This document shows, piece by piece, positions 13,069-21,050 of a stretch of DNA of 64,000 nucleotides (position 1 is the first letter of the stretch; every line of letters starts with the position of its first letter). Source of the DNA: Alphaproteobacteria bacterium (GTDB lineage: Bacteria; Pseudomonadota; Alphaproteobacteria; Sphingomonadales; Sphingomonadaceae); contig JAUHYZ010000003.1 in the NCBI GenBank assembly GCA_030426245.1, positions 62,001-126,000 of the forward strand, read 5' to 3'. The notes below the pieces were generated by a model. That model ran no database searches. It had not been told where the DNA came from and saw only the letters and a list, made by a program, of their open reading frames with translations. The translations under genes and the position numbers were made by a program.

Positions 13069-16000
13069 TTACGCCACATTGCGGGAAATCGCCGCTCTCC
13101 AGATTCCGCTCAGCATGGCCTTGCGCGCCTCTGCCACCGGCACAGGGTGCGAAACCAGGAAGCCCTGCACTTCGTCGCAGCCTTCCGCGGCCACCCGTTC
13201 CAGCTGTTCGATCGTCTCGACGCCTTCGGCGACAACCGCCGCGCCCAGCTCTGCCGACATGCGCAAGATGGAGCGGACGACATTGCGCGTCCGCTCGTCC
13301 TCCGCCTGCACGAAGCTGCGGTCGATCTTGATCGTGTCGAACTTGAACCGGGTGAGATAGCTGAGCGAGGAATAGCCGGTCCCGAAATCGTCGAGCGCCA
13401 CGCGCACGCCCAATTCGCGCAGTGCGGCCAATGTGCGGCTGGCGAGCTGGTCGTCATCGATCAGCACGCTTTCGGTGATCTCCAGCTCCAGCCGCGAAGG
13501 TTCCAGCCCGCTCGTCTCCAGCGCCTGGGCCACGGTTTCGATCAGATGCTTGTCCTGGAACTGCCGCGGGCTGACATTGACGCTGACACTGGCCTTGCCC
13601 AGTTCCTGCGCCGCCGCCTGACAGGCATTCTCGATCACCCATTTGCCGATCTCCACGATCAGGCCGGAATCCTCCGCGATCGCGATGAAGTCGTCGGGAG
13701 AGACCAGCTTGCCCTCGCGGCTCCAGCGGATCAGCGCCTCGAAACTGGTCAGCTCGCCGCTGGCCAGGCTCACGCGCGGCTGGAACAGCAGTTGCAGCTC
13801 GTCCCTGGAAACGGCCTGGGAGAGATCCTGCTCCAGCTCCTGCCGCAAGCGCAGCGAACGGCCCATTTGCGGCCGATACTGGAAGAAACTGTTCCGGCCC
13901 TGATTCTTCGCGGTGTAGAGCGCCAGATCGGCATTCTGGAACAGGACCTGAGCGTTGTCCGCATCCTGCGGATACATTGCGATGCCAACGCTGGCGCGCG
14001 GCATGATGACCGTTCCGGTCGGCAATGTCAGAGGCTGGCCGATCAGGTTCAGCACGCGATAGGCCAGATCCAGCGCCTGGTTGGGGAAGGCGATATTGGT
14101 GTGGATTATGGCGAATTCGTCACCGCCGAGCCGCGCAACCGTGTCGCATCCGCGAACCCCGCTCAGCAGGCGTTCTGCAATCGCCGTCAGCAGCAGGTCA
14201 CCCGAAGGGTGGCCATGCAGATCGTTGATGTCCTTGAAGTGATCGATATCGATCAGCAGCAGCGCGGTGATATAGCCTTCATGCTGCTTTGCCAGCGCAT
14301 CGTCCAGGCGGCGGTTGAACAATTCGCGGTTGGGCAGATCCGTCAGCGTATCGTGCAGCGCGAGATGATAGATCTTCCGCTGCGCCTCTTCGCGTTCGCT
14401 CAGATCGGTCATGCGCAGCACCAGCACCTGGTGCCCGTCGAGCATGATCTGGCGGAAGCGCAGCTCCACCGGCACTTCATGCCCGTCATTGCGCAGGATG
14501 CGCGTCTTGCGCAGGGAATCGTCTCCGGCCTCGAGCCATTCGGCCATCTGCGCGCGCATATCGCCATGCACCAGATCGGCAGGCGCGCGGCCGATCAGGC
14601 GCTCCACATCCGTGCGGAAAAGCGCCGCTGCGGAGGCATTGGCGCTGTGGATCCGGCCCTGATGGATCAGGAAGATGCTTTCCGATGCCACTTCGCCAAA
14701 GGCAATCAGGCGCTGGGCTTCCTCTTCGTTGCGGGCCGCCTGAGCTTCCTTGAAGCGCTCCACTTCGGCCTGCTGCAGCTTGTCCATCAGCGTGTTGAGC
14801 GTGGTCGAAAGATCCTCGTTGTCGTCGCCCGATTCCACGGCCAGCCGGCTCGGCCCATCCGGTTCGGACTGCATCAGCGATTCCAGCGCCGCCTGGATAT
14901 GGTCCGTGCCCAGCTTTGCCCCGTGCTCGGCCACGTTCAGGCCCGCGGCCTCTTCCTCTGCAGTGACCCGGAGAACGATGAACGGGCGGATCGCCAGGAT
15001 CAGCACCAGCCCGGCCCCGAAGGCCCAGACGAAATTAATGGCACTGCCCGCGGCCTGCACCAGGAACTGGTCCATCCGCGAACCGGCCGGCAGCAATTCG
15101 GCAGGCGCCAGCAGCGCCAGCCCCAACGTGCCGATAACCCCGGCCACGCCATGCGCGCCCACTGCGCCCACCGCGTCATCGATCCGGAGGCGCGCTTCGA
15201 GCAGATAATTCGCGCCATTGGCGCAGAACCCGCCCGTGGCGCCCAGCACCAGGGCCCCCATCGGGTCCACCAGATGGCAGCCCGCAGTAACCGCCACCAG
15301 CCCGCCGACCATGCCGTTGACTGCACGTTCGGGCAGCATCGCACCGCCAAACCACATCAGCCCGTATCCCGCCACGCCGCCGGCGGAACCGGCAATGATG
15401 GTGTTGAGGATAATGCCGGGCACTGCATCGGAAACCGCCAGGGTCGATCCGCCGTTGAAGCCGATCCAGCCCACGAACAGGAACAGCGCGCCTGCCGAAG
15501 CCAGCACTGCACTATGTCCGCCGATGCGCATCGGTATGCCATCGGTAAAGCGGCCCTGCCGCGCACCCAAAACGAGACAGGCCGCAAGCGCCAGCCAGCC
15601 GCCGGTAGCATGCACTACGGTGGACCCTGCAAAATCGACGAAACCGGCATTGGCCAGGAACGCGCCGGAGGATGCCACCAGCGCATTGCCCCAGGCCCAA
15701 TGGGCGAATATCGGATAGATCAACGCCGCCATGATCACACACAGCACGACATAGGCACGCAGGCGCATACGTTCCGCCACCGCGCCCGAAATGATCGTGG
15801 CCGCGGTACCGCAGAACATCACCTGGAAGATGAAGAAGCTCGCATTGGCGCCGGAAAGGCCGCTCATCGCGAAGAAGGCGCCGTCCGATCCGATCGGAAG
15901 CCACCCGGAAGAAGCGCTGAACGCCAGGCCGAAGCCCAGCACCGCGAAGGATATTGTGGCGAAGGCGAAGTCCAGCAGGTTCTTCTGGGCGACGCTGATC

Positions 16001-16245
16001 GCGTTCTTGGTGCGGACGGAGCCAGCCTCCAGCAGCATGAAGCCGATCTGCATCATCAGCACCAGCGCGGCCGCAACCAGCACCCAGACCATGTCGATGG
16101 CGGCAGTCAGGCTTTGATACTGGTGGGCCAATGTCTGGGGGGCCAGCCCCTCGGCCGCCTGCGATGGGGCGGCGGCATTGGCCGCGCCGCCTTGCACAGC
16201 GGATAGCGCAAGGAAGCTCTTCAAGAACAATGCGGACCCCGTCAT
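13069..16245 (-). CDS. Ammonium transporter fused to PAS, GGDEF and EAL domains
   Basis: A 1058-residue fusion. Residues about 45-430 are a full Amt/Rh channel with the conducting residues kept: DFAGSTVVH (Asp204, His212) and AHGVAG (His365). A linker (430-505) with possible coiled coil leads to a PAS-like domain (510-620), a GGDEF domain with intact GGDEF at 707-711 and an inhibitory RxxD site at 698-701, and an EAL domain with EAL at 836-838 plus NVSPRQF, DDFGTGYSS and AEGVET. Both cyclic-di-GMP synthesis and breakdown residues are therefore present. The likely role is sensing or transport of ammonium coupled to cyclic-di-GMP. No glnK is adjacent. An N-terminal signal-like segment is typical of bacterial Amt proteins. 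Confidence 0.93.
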   Translation of the reverse strand: MTGSALFLKSFLALSAVQGGAANAAAPSQAAEGLAPQTLAHQYQSLTAAIDMVWVLVAAALVLMMQIGFMLLEAGSVRTKNAISVAQKNLLDFAFATISFAVLGFGLAFSASSGWLPIGSDGAFFAMSGLSGANASFFIFQVMFCGTAATIISGAVAERMRLRAYVVLCVIMAALIYPIFAHWAWGNALVASSGAFLANAGFVDFAGSTVVHATGGWLALAACLVLGARQGRFTDGIPMRIGGHSAVLASAGALFLFVGWIGFNGGSTLAVSDAVPGIILNTIIAGSAGGVAGYGLMWFGGAMLPERAVNGMVGGLVAVTAGCHLVDPMGALVLGATGGFCANGANYLLEARLRIDDAVGAVGAHGVAGVIGTLGLALLAPAELLPAGSRMDQFLVQAAGSAINFVWAFGAGLVLILAIRPFIVLRVTAEEEAAGLNVAEHGAKLGTDHIQAALESLMQSEPDGPSRLAVESGDDNEDLSTTLNTLMDKLQQAEVERFKEAQAARNEEEAQRLIAFGEVASESIFLIHQGRIHSANASAAALFRTDVERLIGRAPADLVHGDMRAQMAEWLEAGDDSLRKTRILRNDGHEVPVELRFRQIMLDGHQVLVLRMTDLSEREEAQRKIYHLALHDTLTDLPNRELFNRRLDDALAKQHEGYITALLLIDIDHFKDINDLHGHPSGDLLLTAIAERLLSGVRGCDTVARLGGDEFAIIHTNIAFPNQALDLAYRVLNLIGQPLTLPTGTVIMPRASVGIAMYPQDADNAQVLFQNADLALYTAKNQGRNSFFQYRPQMGRSLRLRQELEQDLSQAVSRDELQLLFQPRVSLASGELTSFEALIRWSREGKLVSPDDFIAIAEDSGLIVEIGKWVIENACQAAAQELGKASVSVNVSPRQFQDKHLIETVAQALETSGLEPSRLELEITESVLIDDDQLASRTLAALRELGVRVALDDFGTGYSSLSYLTRFKFDTIKIDRSFVQAEDERTRNVVRSILRMSAELGAAVVAEGVETIEQLERVAAEGCDEVQGFLVSHPVPVAEARKAMLSGIWRAAISRNVA

Positions 16246-16362
16246 CCAGACCTCAAAAAATGCGGCGCAAGCCCGTCCAACTAGCTGTGAAGCCTGATAA
16301 AACGGTTAACGCGGTGTAAGGTTAAATGCGCCGCAGGCGGGGCGGAGCGATAGCGGGCCCAT

Positions 16363-16398
16363 CAAGTGTGACAGTTGCATTACAGTATGACACTTTGC
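16363..16398. promoter_or_regulatory. Pair of operator-like elements before the lysine-rich gene
   Basis: Two TGAC cores 19 bases apart (16369-16372 and 16388-16391) sit in AAGTGTGACAGTT and AGTATGACACTTT, forming an imperfect inverted repeat with CAAGTGT and ACACTTTG at the ends. The cores match the 16808 palindrome and the array at 17.96-18.11 kb. It lies between the divergent Amt-fusion and lysine-rich genes. The binding protein is unknown. Confidence 0.5.
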
Positions 16399-16458
16399 TT
16401 GCACGCGCGGCCCGCCTGGGCAAACTGCGCCCCTGCAGAAATCGGAAAGGATCTTGTT

Positions 16459-16776
16459 TTGGCATCAGGTGAGAGCACGGTCGTGCCGATCACGCCCCAA
16501 CGGCCAGTTGGCGCCGCCAGGCCAGCCATCGCCGAAGAGGAGCGGGCGAAGCTTTCCGATAAGGCCCTGGCCAAGGCGGTTTTGGCCCGGCAATTCCAGC
16601 CCAGGGTCGGCGAAGTGCGCCGGCTGGCGGAAGCGGTCCTCACATCAGCCAAGGCCGCCAAGGCTCCGAAAGCCCCGAAAACGGCCAAGCCGGCGAAGGC
16701 TGCCAAGCCCGCCAAACCCAAAAAGGCCGATCGCAAGAAGCCGAAAAAGTCGAAGAAGGCTTCGAAGAAGTCCTGA
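16459..16776 (+). CDS. Lys/Ala/Pro-rich basic protein, histone H1-like tail
   Basis: A predicted 105-residue protein. The TTG at 16459 is chosen as the start because AAAGGA sits exactly 7 bases upstream and the operator-like pair lies ahead of it; upstream in-frame ATG and TTG codons fall inside that element. Residues 1-65 are moderately charged (EEERAKLSDKALAKAV); the last 40 are almost only Lys, Ala, Pro and Ser (AKAPKAPKTAKPAKAAK, then KKPKKSKKASKKS). Such tails bind DNA or polyphosphate in AlgP- and histone H1-like bacterial proteins. The next gene encodes a CHAD protein. Role is inferred from composition and context only. Confidence 0.6.
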   Translation: MASGESTVVPITPQRPVGAARPAIAEEERAKLSDKALAKAVLARQFQPRVGEVRRLAEAVLTSAKAAKAPKAPKTAKPAKAAKPAKPKKADRKKPKKSKKASKKS

Positions 16777-16807
16777 CATGATGCGATAGCGACGCAGCAG
16801 CGGCCAC

Positions 16808-16824
16808 CGAAATGTGACATTTCG
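16808..16824. promoter_or_regulatory. Perfect 17-base palindrome before the CHAD gene
   Basis: CGAAATG-TGA-CATTTCG is a perfect inverted repeat with a three-base centre, about 125 bases upstream of the CHAD start. It closely resembles unit 6 of the downstream array (GGAAGGTGACATTTCC), so the same protein may bind both. This is sequence pattern only; no regulator is known. Confidence 0.55.
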
Positions 16825-16949
16825 ATGACGCCCTGCTGTAGGCTTGGTTTTGCGCGGTTCCTTCGCCTAATCTTTGCCCGTAAAGCGGAGCCTTGTCTGG
16901 CACGGCTCTGAAAGCTCAGACCTCACCTTCCCGGATCGAAGAAACACGA

Positions 16950-17843
16950 ATGGCATTCCGATTTCGTCGCAGAGATAAATCGGTCGAGCACGCTGTGCAC
17001 CGCATAGCCAGAGACCAGATCGATCAGGCCATTGCCTCGATCGATCAGCGCCACGAGCTTGAAAACACGGTCCATGACATCCGCAAGCGCTGCAAGAAGC
17101 TGCGCGGCCTGATCCGATTGGTGCGCCCTGCATTCCCCGAATACTCCAGCGAGAATGCTGCATTTCGCGACACGGCCGGCCTGCTTGCGGGGCTGCGCGA
17201 CGCGAAGGTTCTGCAACTGACCTATGACGATCTGGCGAAGCGTTACGGCAAGCATGTCGACCGGCGCAGGATGGGCAAGATCCGCAAACGGCTGACAGAA
17301 GATCGCAGCGAGTTGATCGATCAGACGGACGTTTCTGCGCGTCTCGAAGAGTGCCGCGCGCGGCTGCTGGAAGGGCGTGAACGCGCGCGCGGCTGGGAAT
17401 TGCAGGAAACCGGATGGCACGCCATGGCGCCCGGCCTGATGAAGACCTATGGCCGCGCCCGGGAAGCGGCCGACCAGGCGCGCGATAGCGACGCGCCGGA
17501 AGATTATCATACGCTGCGCAAACGCATCAAATATCATTGGTACCATACGCGCCTGCTGCGCCGCATCTGGCCCGATCACATGCGCGCGCGTTCACGGCAG
17601 GCGAAGGAGGTGTCCTCCATATTGGGCGCCCATCACGATCTCTCCGTCTTCGAAAAGGCGATCGCCATGCAGCCCGTGTCGGCCGAGAGCGAAGTCGATG
17701 TGGAGATCGCGCATGTCCTGGCACGGCGGCAAAGGGTGATCCTGCAAGAGCGGGCCTGGCCCGGCATCGACCGCCTGCTGGCGCAGGAGCCCGGCGCGCT
17801 GGCCGAACATTGGGGCACGCTGTGGGAAGAAAGGTTCGGCTGA
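16950..17843 (+). CDS. CHAD domain protein (polyphosphate-associated family)
   Basis: A 297-residue protein that is essentially all CHAD: conserved-His helices HDIRKRCKKLRGLIRLVRP (about 43-61) and YHTLRKRIKYHWYHTRLL (about 188-205), plus LGAHHDLSVFEK near 225. CHAD domains are alpha-helical, very basic on one face, and have been shown to target polyphosphate granules. Here the CYTH partner domain is absent, so it is a stand-alone CHAD. The start MAFRFRRRDKS is preferred over a TTG 19 codons upstream. The lysine-rich gene before it and the repeat array after it suggest one functional unit. Confidence 0.88.
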   Translation: MAFRFRRRDKSVEHAVHRIARDQIDQAIASIDQRHELENTVHDIRKRCKKLRGLIRLVRPAFPEYSSENAAFRDTAGLLAGLRDAKVLQLTYDDLAKRYGKHVDRRRMGKIRKRLTEDRSELIDQTDVSARLEECRARLLEGRERARGWELQETGWHAMAPGLMKTYGRAREAADQARDSDAPEDYHTLRKRIKYHWYHTRLLRRIWPDHMRARSRQAKEVSSILGAHHDLSVFEKAIAMQPVSAESEVDVEIAHVLARRQRVILQERAWPGIDRLLAQEPGALAEHWGTLWEERFG

Positions 17844-17963
17844 GCACCGCCGCCCGTCCGGCAAAAACCGGTTTCCTACATGCGCGAAATCTGCCTTAAC
17901 CTTGCGGATGAAGCCGTGCCCATTACCCTTGCCCCCATGCGCAATACGATGCCCCGCCGCGCA

Positions 17964-18111
17964 CCAAGGCGACGCTTTCGCCCGGCAAGGCGACACTTTT
18001 CTGCCAAGGTTGCGCTTTTCCCGGCAAGTTTACGCTTTGCACGCGCAAGGTGACGCATTTTGTCGGAAGGTGACATTTCCGGCGTGCGAAAGGTCACACG
18101 TATTTGGAAGG
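17964..18111. repeat. Degenerate tandem array, 7-8 units, period about 20 bases
   Basis: AAGG/AAGT unit starts occur at 17966, 17987, 18006, 18026, 18047, 18067, 18090 and 18108, i.e. steps of 21, 19, 20, 21, 20, 23 and 18. The consensus is near GCAAGGTGACGCTTTTCCCG. The spacing of about two DNA turns puts all units on one face of the helix, as in multi-site operators or iterons. The array fills the gap between the convergent CHAD and acyl-CoA synthetase genes, where no promoter is obviously needed. The units are too short and too close together for CRISPR. Confidence 0.7.
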
Positions 18112-18142
18112 AATACCTTTTATAATATTGATAAAAGGTATT
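18112..18142. terminator. AT-rich perfect hairpin between convergent genes
   Basis: Arms AATACCTTTTAT (18112-18123) and ATAAAAGGTATT (18131-18142) pair perfectly around a 7-base loop. The surrounding 60 bases are strikingly AT-rich for this genome. It could end transcription from either side, but its TCACAC-containing flanks (near 18095 and 18157) also resemble array units, so a regulatory role is possible. Confidence 0.55.
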
Positions 18143-18207
18143 TATTTTCAAAGATCACACATGTTTCGCTGCGCCTTTCGTGTCAACCGCCGCGCGCGGC
18201 CACAGCT

Positions 18208-19695
18208 TCACAGCAGCTTCCGCAGATCCGGCTTGGTCACTTTGCCCATCGCATTGCGCGGCAGCGCCTCCACGAACTGCACGCGCTTGGGCACCTTGTA
18301 GGAAGACAGCCGCCCGTCGCACCATGCCTTGAGCTCTTCGAAGTTCAGCTGCGCGCCGCCTTGCAGCACGATGAAGGCGGCCACCGCTTCCCCCCACATT
18401 TCGTCTTCGGCGCCGATCACGGCGATTTCGGCAATCGAGGGATGATCGAGCAGTACGCCTTCGATCTCCAGCGCGGACAGCTTGTAGCCGCCGGACTTGA
18501 TGATATCGATCGAGCTGCGCCCCATGATCCTGTAATAGCCATCTTCCAGCACGGCCATGTCCCCGGTGCGGAACCAGCCGCCATCGGTGAAGCTTTCAGC
18601 CGTGGCCTGCGGATTGTCCCAATATTCCAGGAATACGGCCGGGCCGCGCACATGGATTTCGCCCGGTTGCCCCTCCCCATCGACGATACCGCCATTGTCA
18701 TCCACCAGGCGGATTTCCACGCCCGGCAAAGGCTGGCCCACATGGCCCGCGCGCCGCTCCCCGCGATAGGGATTGGAAATCGCCATGCCGATCTCGGTCA
18801 TGCCGTAGCGTTCCAGCAAAACCTGCCCCGTACGCTCACGCCATTGTTCGAACAGCGGCACCGGGCATGCGGCGGAGCCCGAAACATTGAGCCGCATCGC
18901 GCCGAATCCGCGGCAGATGTCTTGCGCAGATTCGCTTTCAAGCCCTTCCAAATATTGAAGAATCTTCACATAGACCGTGGGCACGGCCATAAACAGGCTG
19001 TAATCGCCCGCAGCCACGCCGCGCCCGATCCGCTCCATGTCGAACTTGCCGAACAGATGCACCGCCGCGCCTGCCCACAGGCCGCAGCCCAGCACATTGA
19101 TGATGCCGTGAATATGGTGCAGCGGCAGGAACAGCGGGATCGCATCCTCTTCGCTCCATTCCCACGCCTCGATCAGCGCCATGATCTGCGCACGGATATT
19201 GGCATGGGTGGAAACGACGCCCTTGGGCTTGTTGGTGGTGCCGCTGGTGAACAGGATCATCGCCCGGCGAGTTTCGGGCAGGTCCGGCAGGCTGGCCGCC
19301 TCCTCCCCGCCCACCTTGGCGACATCCATCAGCTCGGTGCCGCAGCCCGCGCACAATTCGGCCAGCTTCGCGCAGTCTTCCGCCCGCGCCACCAGCCGGG
19401 TGACCCGCGCGGTGGCAAGGTAATGCTCCAGCTCGGGGATCGCGGAACCGGTGTTGAGCGGCACGGCAATGCCCCCTGCCCGCCAAACGCCGTGCATCGC
19501 GGTGACATAGTCGGCGCTGCCCGGCAGGAAGAAGGCAATCCGCTCCTCCTCCAGATCCGCCTTGCCGCCCAGCAGGCCGGCGGCGAACCGTCGGGAGGCC
19601 GCATCCAGCTCGCCATAGCTGATCGTACGCCCGTCTTCGATCAACGCTGTGCGGCCATTATCCGGCCTGATCTGCGCAAACATCCTCTTGTCCAT
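18208..19695 (-). CDS. Acyl-CoA synthetase (AMP-forming), malonyl-CoA-synthetase/ACSF3-like
   Basis: An ANL-superfamily ligase that activates a carboxylic acid with ATP and CoA. It has the P-loop MILFTSGTTNKPKGV, the motif ERYGMTEIGMAISNPYRGER that is typical of the MatB/ACSF3 branch, the hinge region GYYRIMGRSSIDIIKSGGYK and the catalytic Lys in the C-terminal PRNAMGKVTK. The start at 19695 (MDKRMFAQ) or the Met four codons later is preferred; AAGGAGG lies just upstream and fits the second slightly better. The substrate may be malonate or a methyl-branched analogue, but that is inference. Confidence 0.87.
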   Translation of the reverse strand: MDKRMFAQIRPDNGRTALIEDGRTISYGELDAASRRFAAGLLGGKADLEEERIAFFLPGSADYVTAMHGVWRAGGIAVPLNTGSAIPELEHYLATARVTRLVARAEDCAKLAELCAGCGTELMDVAKVGGEEAASLPDLPETRRAMILFTSGTTNKPKGVVSTHANIRAQIMALIEAWEWSEEDAIPLFLPLHHIHGIINVLGCGLWAGAAVHLFGKFDMERIGRGVAAGDYSLFMAVPTVYVKILQYLEGLESESAQDICRGFGAMRLNVSGSAACPVPLFEQWRERTGQVLLERYGMTEIGMAISNPYRGERRAGHVGQPLPGVEIRLVDDNGGIVDGEGQPGEIHVRGPAVFLEYWDNPQATAESFTDGGWFRTGDMAVLEDGYYRIMGRSSIDIIKSGGYKLSALEIEGVLLDHPSIAEIAVIGAEDEMWGEAVAAFIVLQGGAQLNFEELKAWCDGRLSSYKVPKRVQFVEALPRNAMGKVTKPDLRKLL

Positions 19696-19800
19696 CCCTC
19701 CTTCGCGCAGAGCGCCCGTGCCTGGCCCTGCCGCCCGCATGCCAGCCTAGGGCCGCACCGCCCGGCGGGCAATCGCCGCGTGCCGCAACGCCAAGGGCGC

Positions 19801-20079
19801 CTAGTGCCGGGTGCGTGTAGGGGCGTGGAAATCCGGTGGCTTGTCCGAAACCCAGACGACGAATCTCGCCAGCGTTTCGTCCAGAAGCAAGGCACTGCGC
19901 GACCCCTTCAGCCTGGTCAGCTGCGCATTTGTATAATTGGCATGGATCGCGCGGTGGCAAATGGGATGGACCGGCACGGTTTCGCGCCCGCCTTTCGCCT
20001 TGGGGATCGTGTGGTGCCATTGCACGCGGCGCCCCAGCGGGCGCAGGCACAGCCAGCAGATCCGCCTTTCATCGCTCAT
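19801..20079 (-). CDS. HNH endonuclease family protein
   Basis: A 92-residue protein with a compact HNH fold: zinc pair CWLC at residues 8-11, HHTIPKAKGGRETVPVHPIC and HRAIHANYTN. Small stand-alone HNH proteins of this sort are frequent in alphaproteobacterial chromosomes and their role is mostly unknown. The start MSDERRICW is used because the open frame upstream adds only unrelated residues. Nothing nearby marks it as part of a phage or restriction system. Confidence 0.82.
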   Translation of the reverse strand: MSDERRICWLCLRPLGRRVQWHHTIPKAKGGRETVPVHPICHRAIHANYTNAQLTRLKGSRSALLLDETLARFVVWVSDKPPDFHAPTRTRH

Positions 20080-20125
20080 ATAGGGGCAGTATACGCTGTT
20101 TCGCCCCGCAAGTCGCCCCACCCCT

Positions 20126-21019
20126 TCAGGCAGGCGCGCCTGGCCTCTGCCGCTTGTCCCACCACAGATACAGGCCCGCGCCGATGATGATCGCCGCGCC
20201 CAGCAAGGCGACGAGATCGGGAAACTCGCTGTAGAAGATCGCGCCCAGCGTGATGGCCATCAGCAATTGGCCATAGGTCATGGGTGCCACCGTCCCCGCA
20301 CCGGCCTTGGCCGTGCCCATATAGATGAACCACTGCGCGAAGCTGGCCGAAACGCCGATAAAGGCGCAGCGGGCCACCACGCTCCAATGCGGCCAGTGCA
20401 TTTCGAACGGCTCGAACCCGCTGAAATGGCCGGCAAGCACGGCAAAAAAGAGGAAGAGCATGGCGGTGACGGACATGTAATATTGCATCGCCAGCACGCT
20501 GGCACTGCCATGCACCGCGCGATTGGCGATAATCGTCACGGCCATGCCGGCCGCCCCCAGCAGCGGCAGCAGTGCGCCCCAGCCGACCGCCTCGAAATTG
20601 GGCCTGAGCACGATGACCACGCCGACAAAGGCGATCAGCGTGGCGATCCAGGTGGATGCGTGGGCACGCTCTTTCAGGAACAGCATGCCCAGGATGGCCG
20701 TGATCATCGGCTGGGTGAAGGCGATCGTCGTCGCTTCGGCCAGCGGCATGATCCATACGGCCATGAACATGCCGATCGCGGAAAAGCTGATTGCGATGCC
20801 GCGCAGCCATTGCAGCTTCGCCTTGGGCAGCGCGAGCGCACCTAAGCCTTCGCGCGAGGCGAGCAGCGCGCCCAGCAGCATCGTGCCGACGACATAGCGC
20901 GTCGCGACCATCGCCGCGGCAGGCCACATGCCCGGCATGCCCTTGACGATCGCATCGCCGATGGAAAGCGTGCAGAAACCGGCCAGCACCCACAGCAGGC
21001 CAGCGCGTTCGTTATGCAA
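20126..21019 (-). CDS. EamA/DMT-family membrane transporter
   Basis: A 297-residue inner-membrane protein with ten hydrophobic segments in two EamA repeats (first repeat ending near PLAEATTIAFTQPMITAILG, second near GTVAPMTYGQLLMAI). DMT proteins export metabolites or amino acids; the substrate is not predictable here. The start is TTG, supported by AGGAGG 8 bases upstream. A second DMT gene of the same family occurs at 33459. Confidence 0.88.
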   Translation of the reverse strand: MHNERAGLLWVLAGFCTLSIGDAIVKGMPGMWPAAAMVATRYVVGTMLLGALLASREGLGALALPKAKLQWLRGIAISFSAIGMFMAVWIMPLAEATTIAFTQPMITAILGMLFLKERAHASTWIATLIAFVGVVIVLRPNFEAVGWGALLPLLGAAGMAVTIIANRAVHGSASVLAMQYYMSVTAMLFLFFAVLAGHFSGFEPFEMHWPHWSVVARCAFIGVSASFAQWFIYMGTAKAGAGTVAPMTYGQLLMAITLGAIFYSEFPDLVALLGAAIIIGAGLYLWWDKRQRPGAPA

Positions 21020-21050
21020 CGTGAAAGCCTCCTAATAAAGGGAGGCGGGC

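Noticed and set aside
13147-16206. Plus-strand open frame of more than 1000 codons opposite the Amt fusion gene
   Set aside because: It is the mirror of a gene with strong domain evidence; the translation is His/Gln/Arg-rich with no domain, as expected from GC-rich codon positions read backwards.
16304-16325. Two TTAACC half-sites upstream of the Amt fusion gene as a CtrA site
   Set aside because: The TTAA cores are 12 bases apart instead of 7, so the spacing does not fit CtrA; kept only as a possibility.
17964-18111. Possible CRISPR array
   Set aside because: Units are about 20 bases, abut each other, vary in sequence and have no unique spacers; no cas genes are in the window.
17876-18151. 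Minus-strand frame across the array that translates as a 7-residue basic repeat (like KRKLAGK)
   Set aside because: The apparent protein repeat follows from the ~21-base DNA period; steps of 18-23 bases break the frame pattern and there is no ribosome site.
19801-20079. HNH gene as evidence of a homing element, phage or restriction system
   Set aside because: No intron, integrase, methyltransferase or phage gene is next to it.
17902-20187. Long plus-strand open frame through the repeat array and opposite the acyl-CoA synthetase
   Set aside because: The synthetase on the minus strand has clear motifs; this frame has none.
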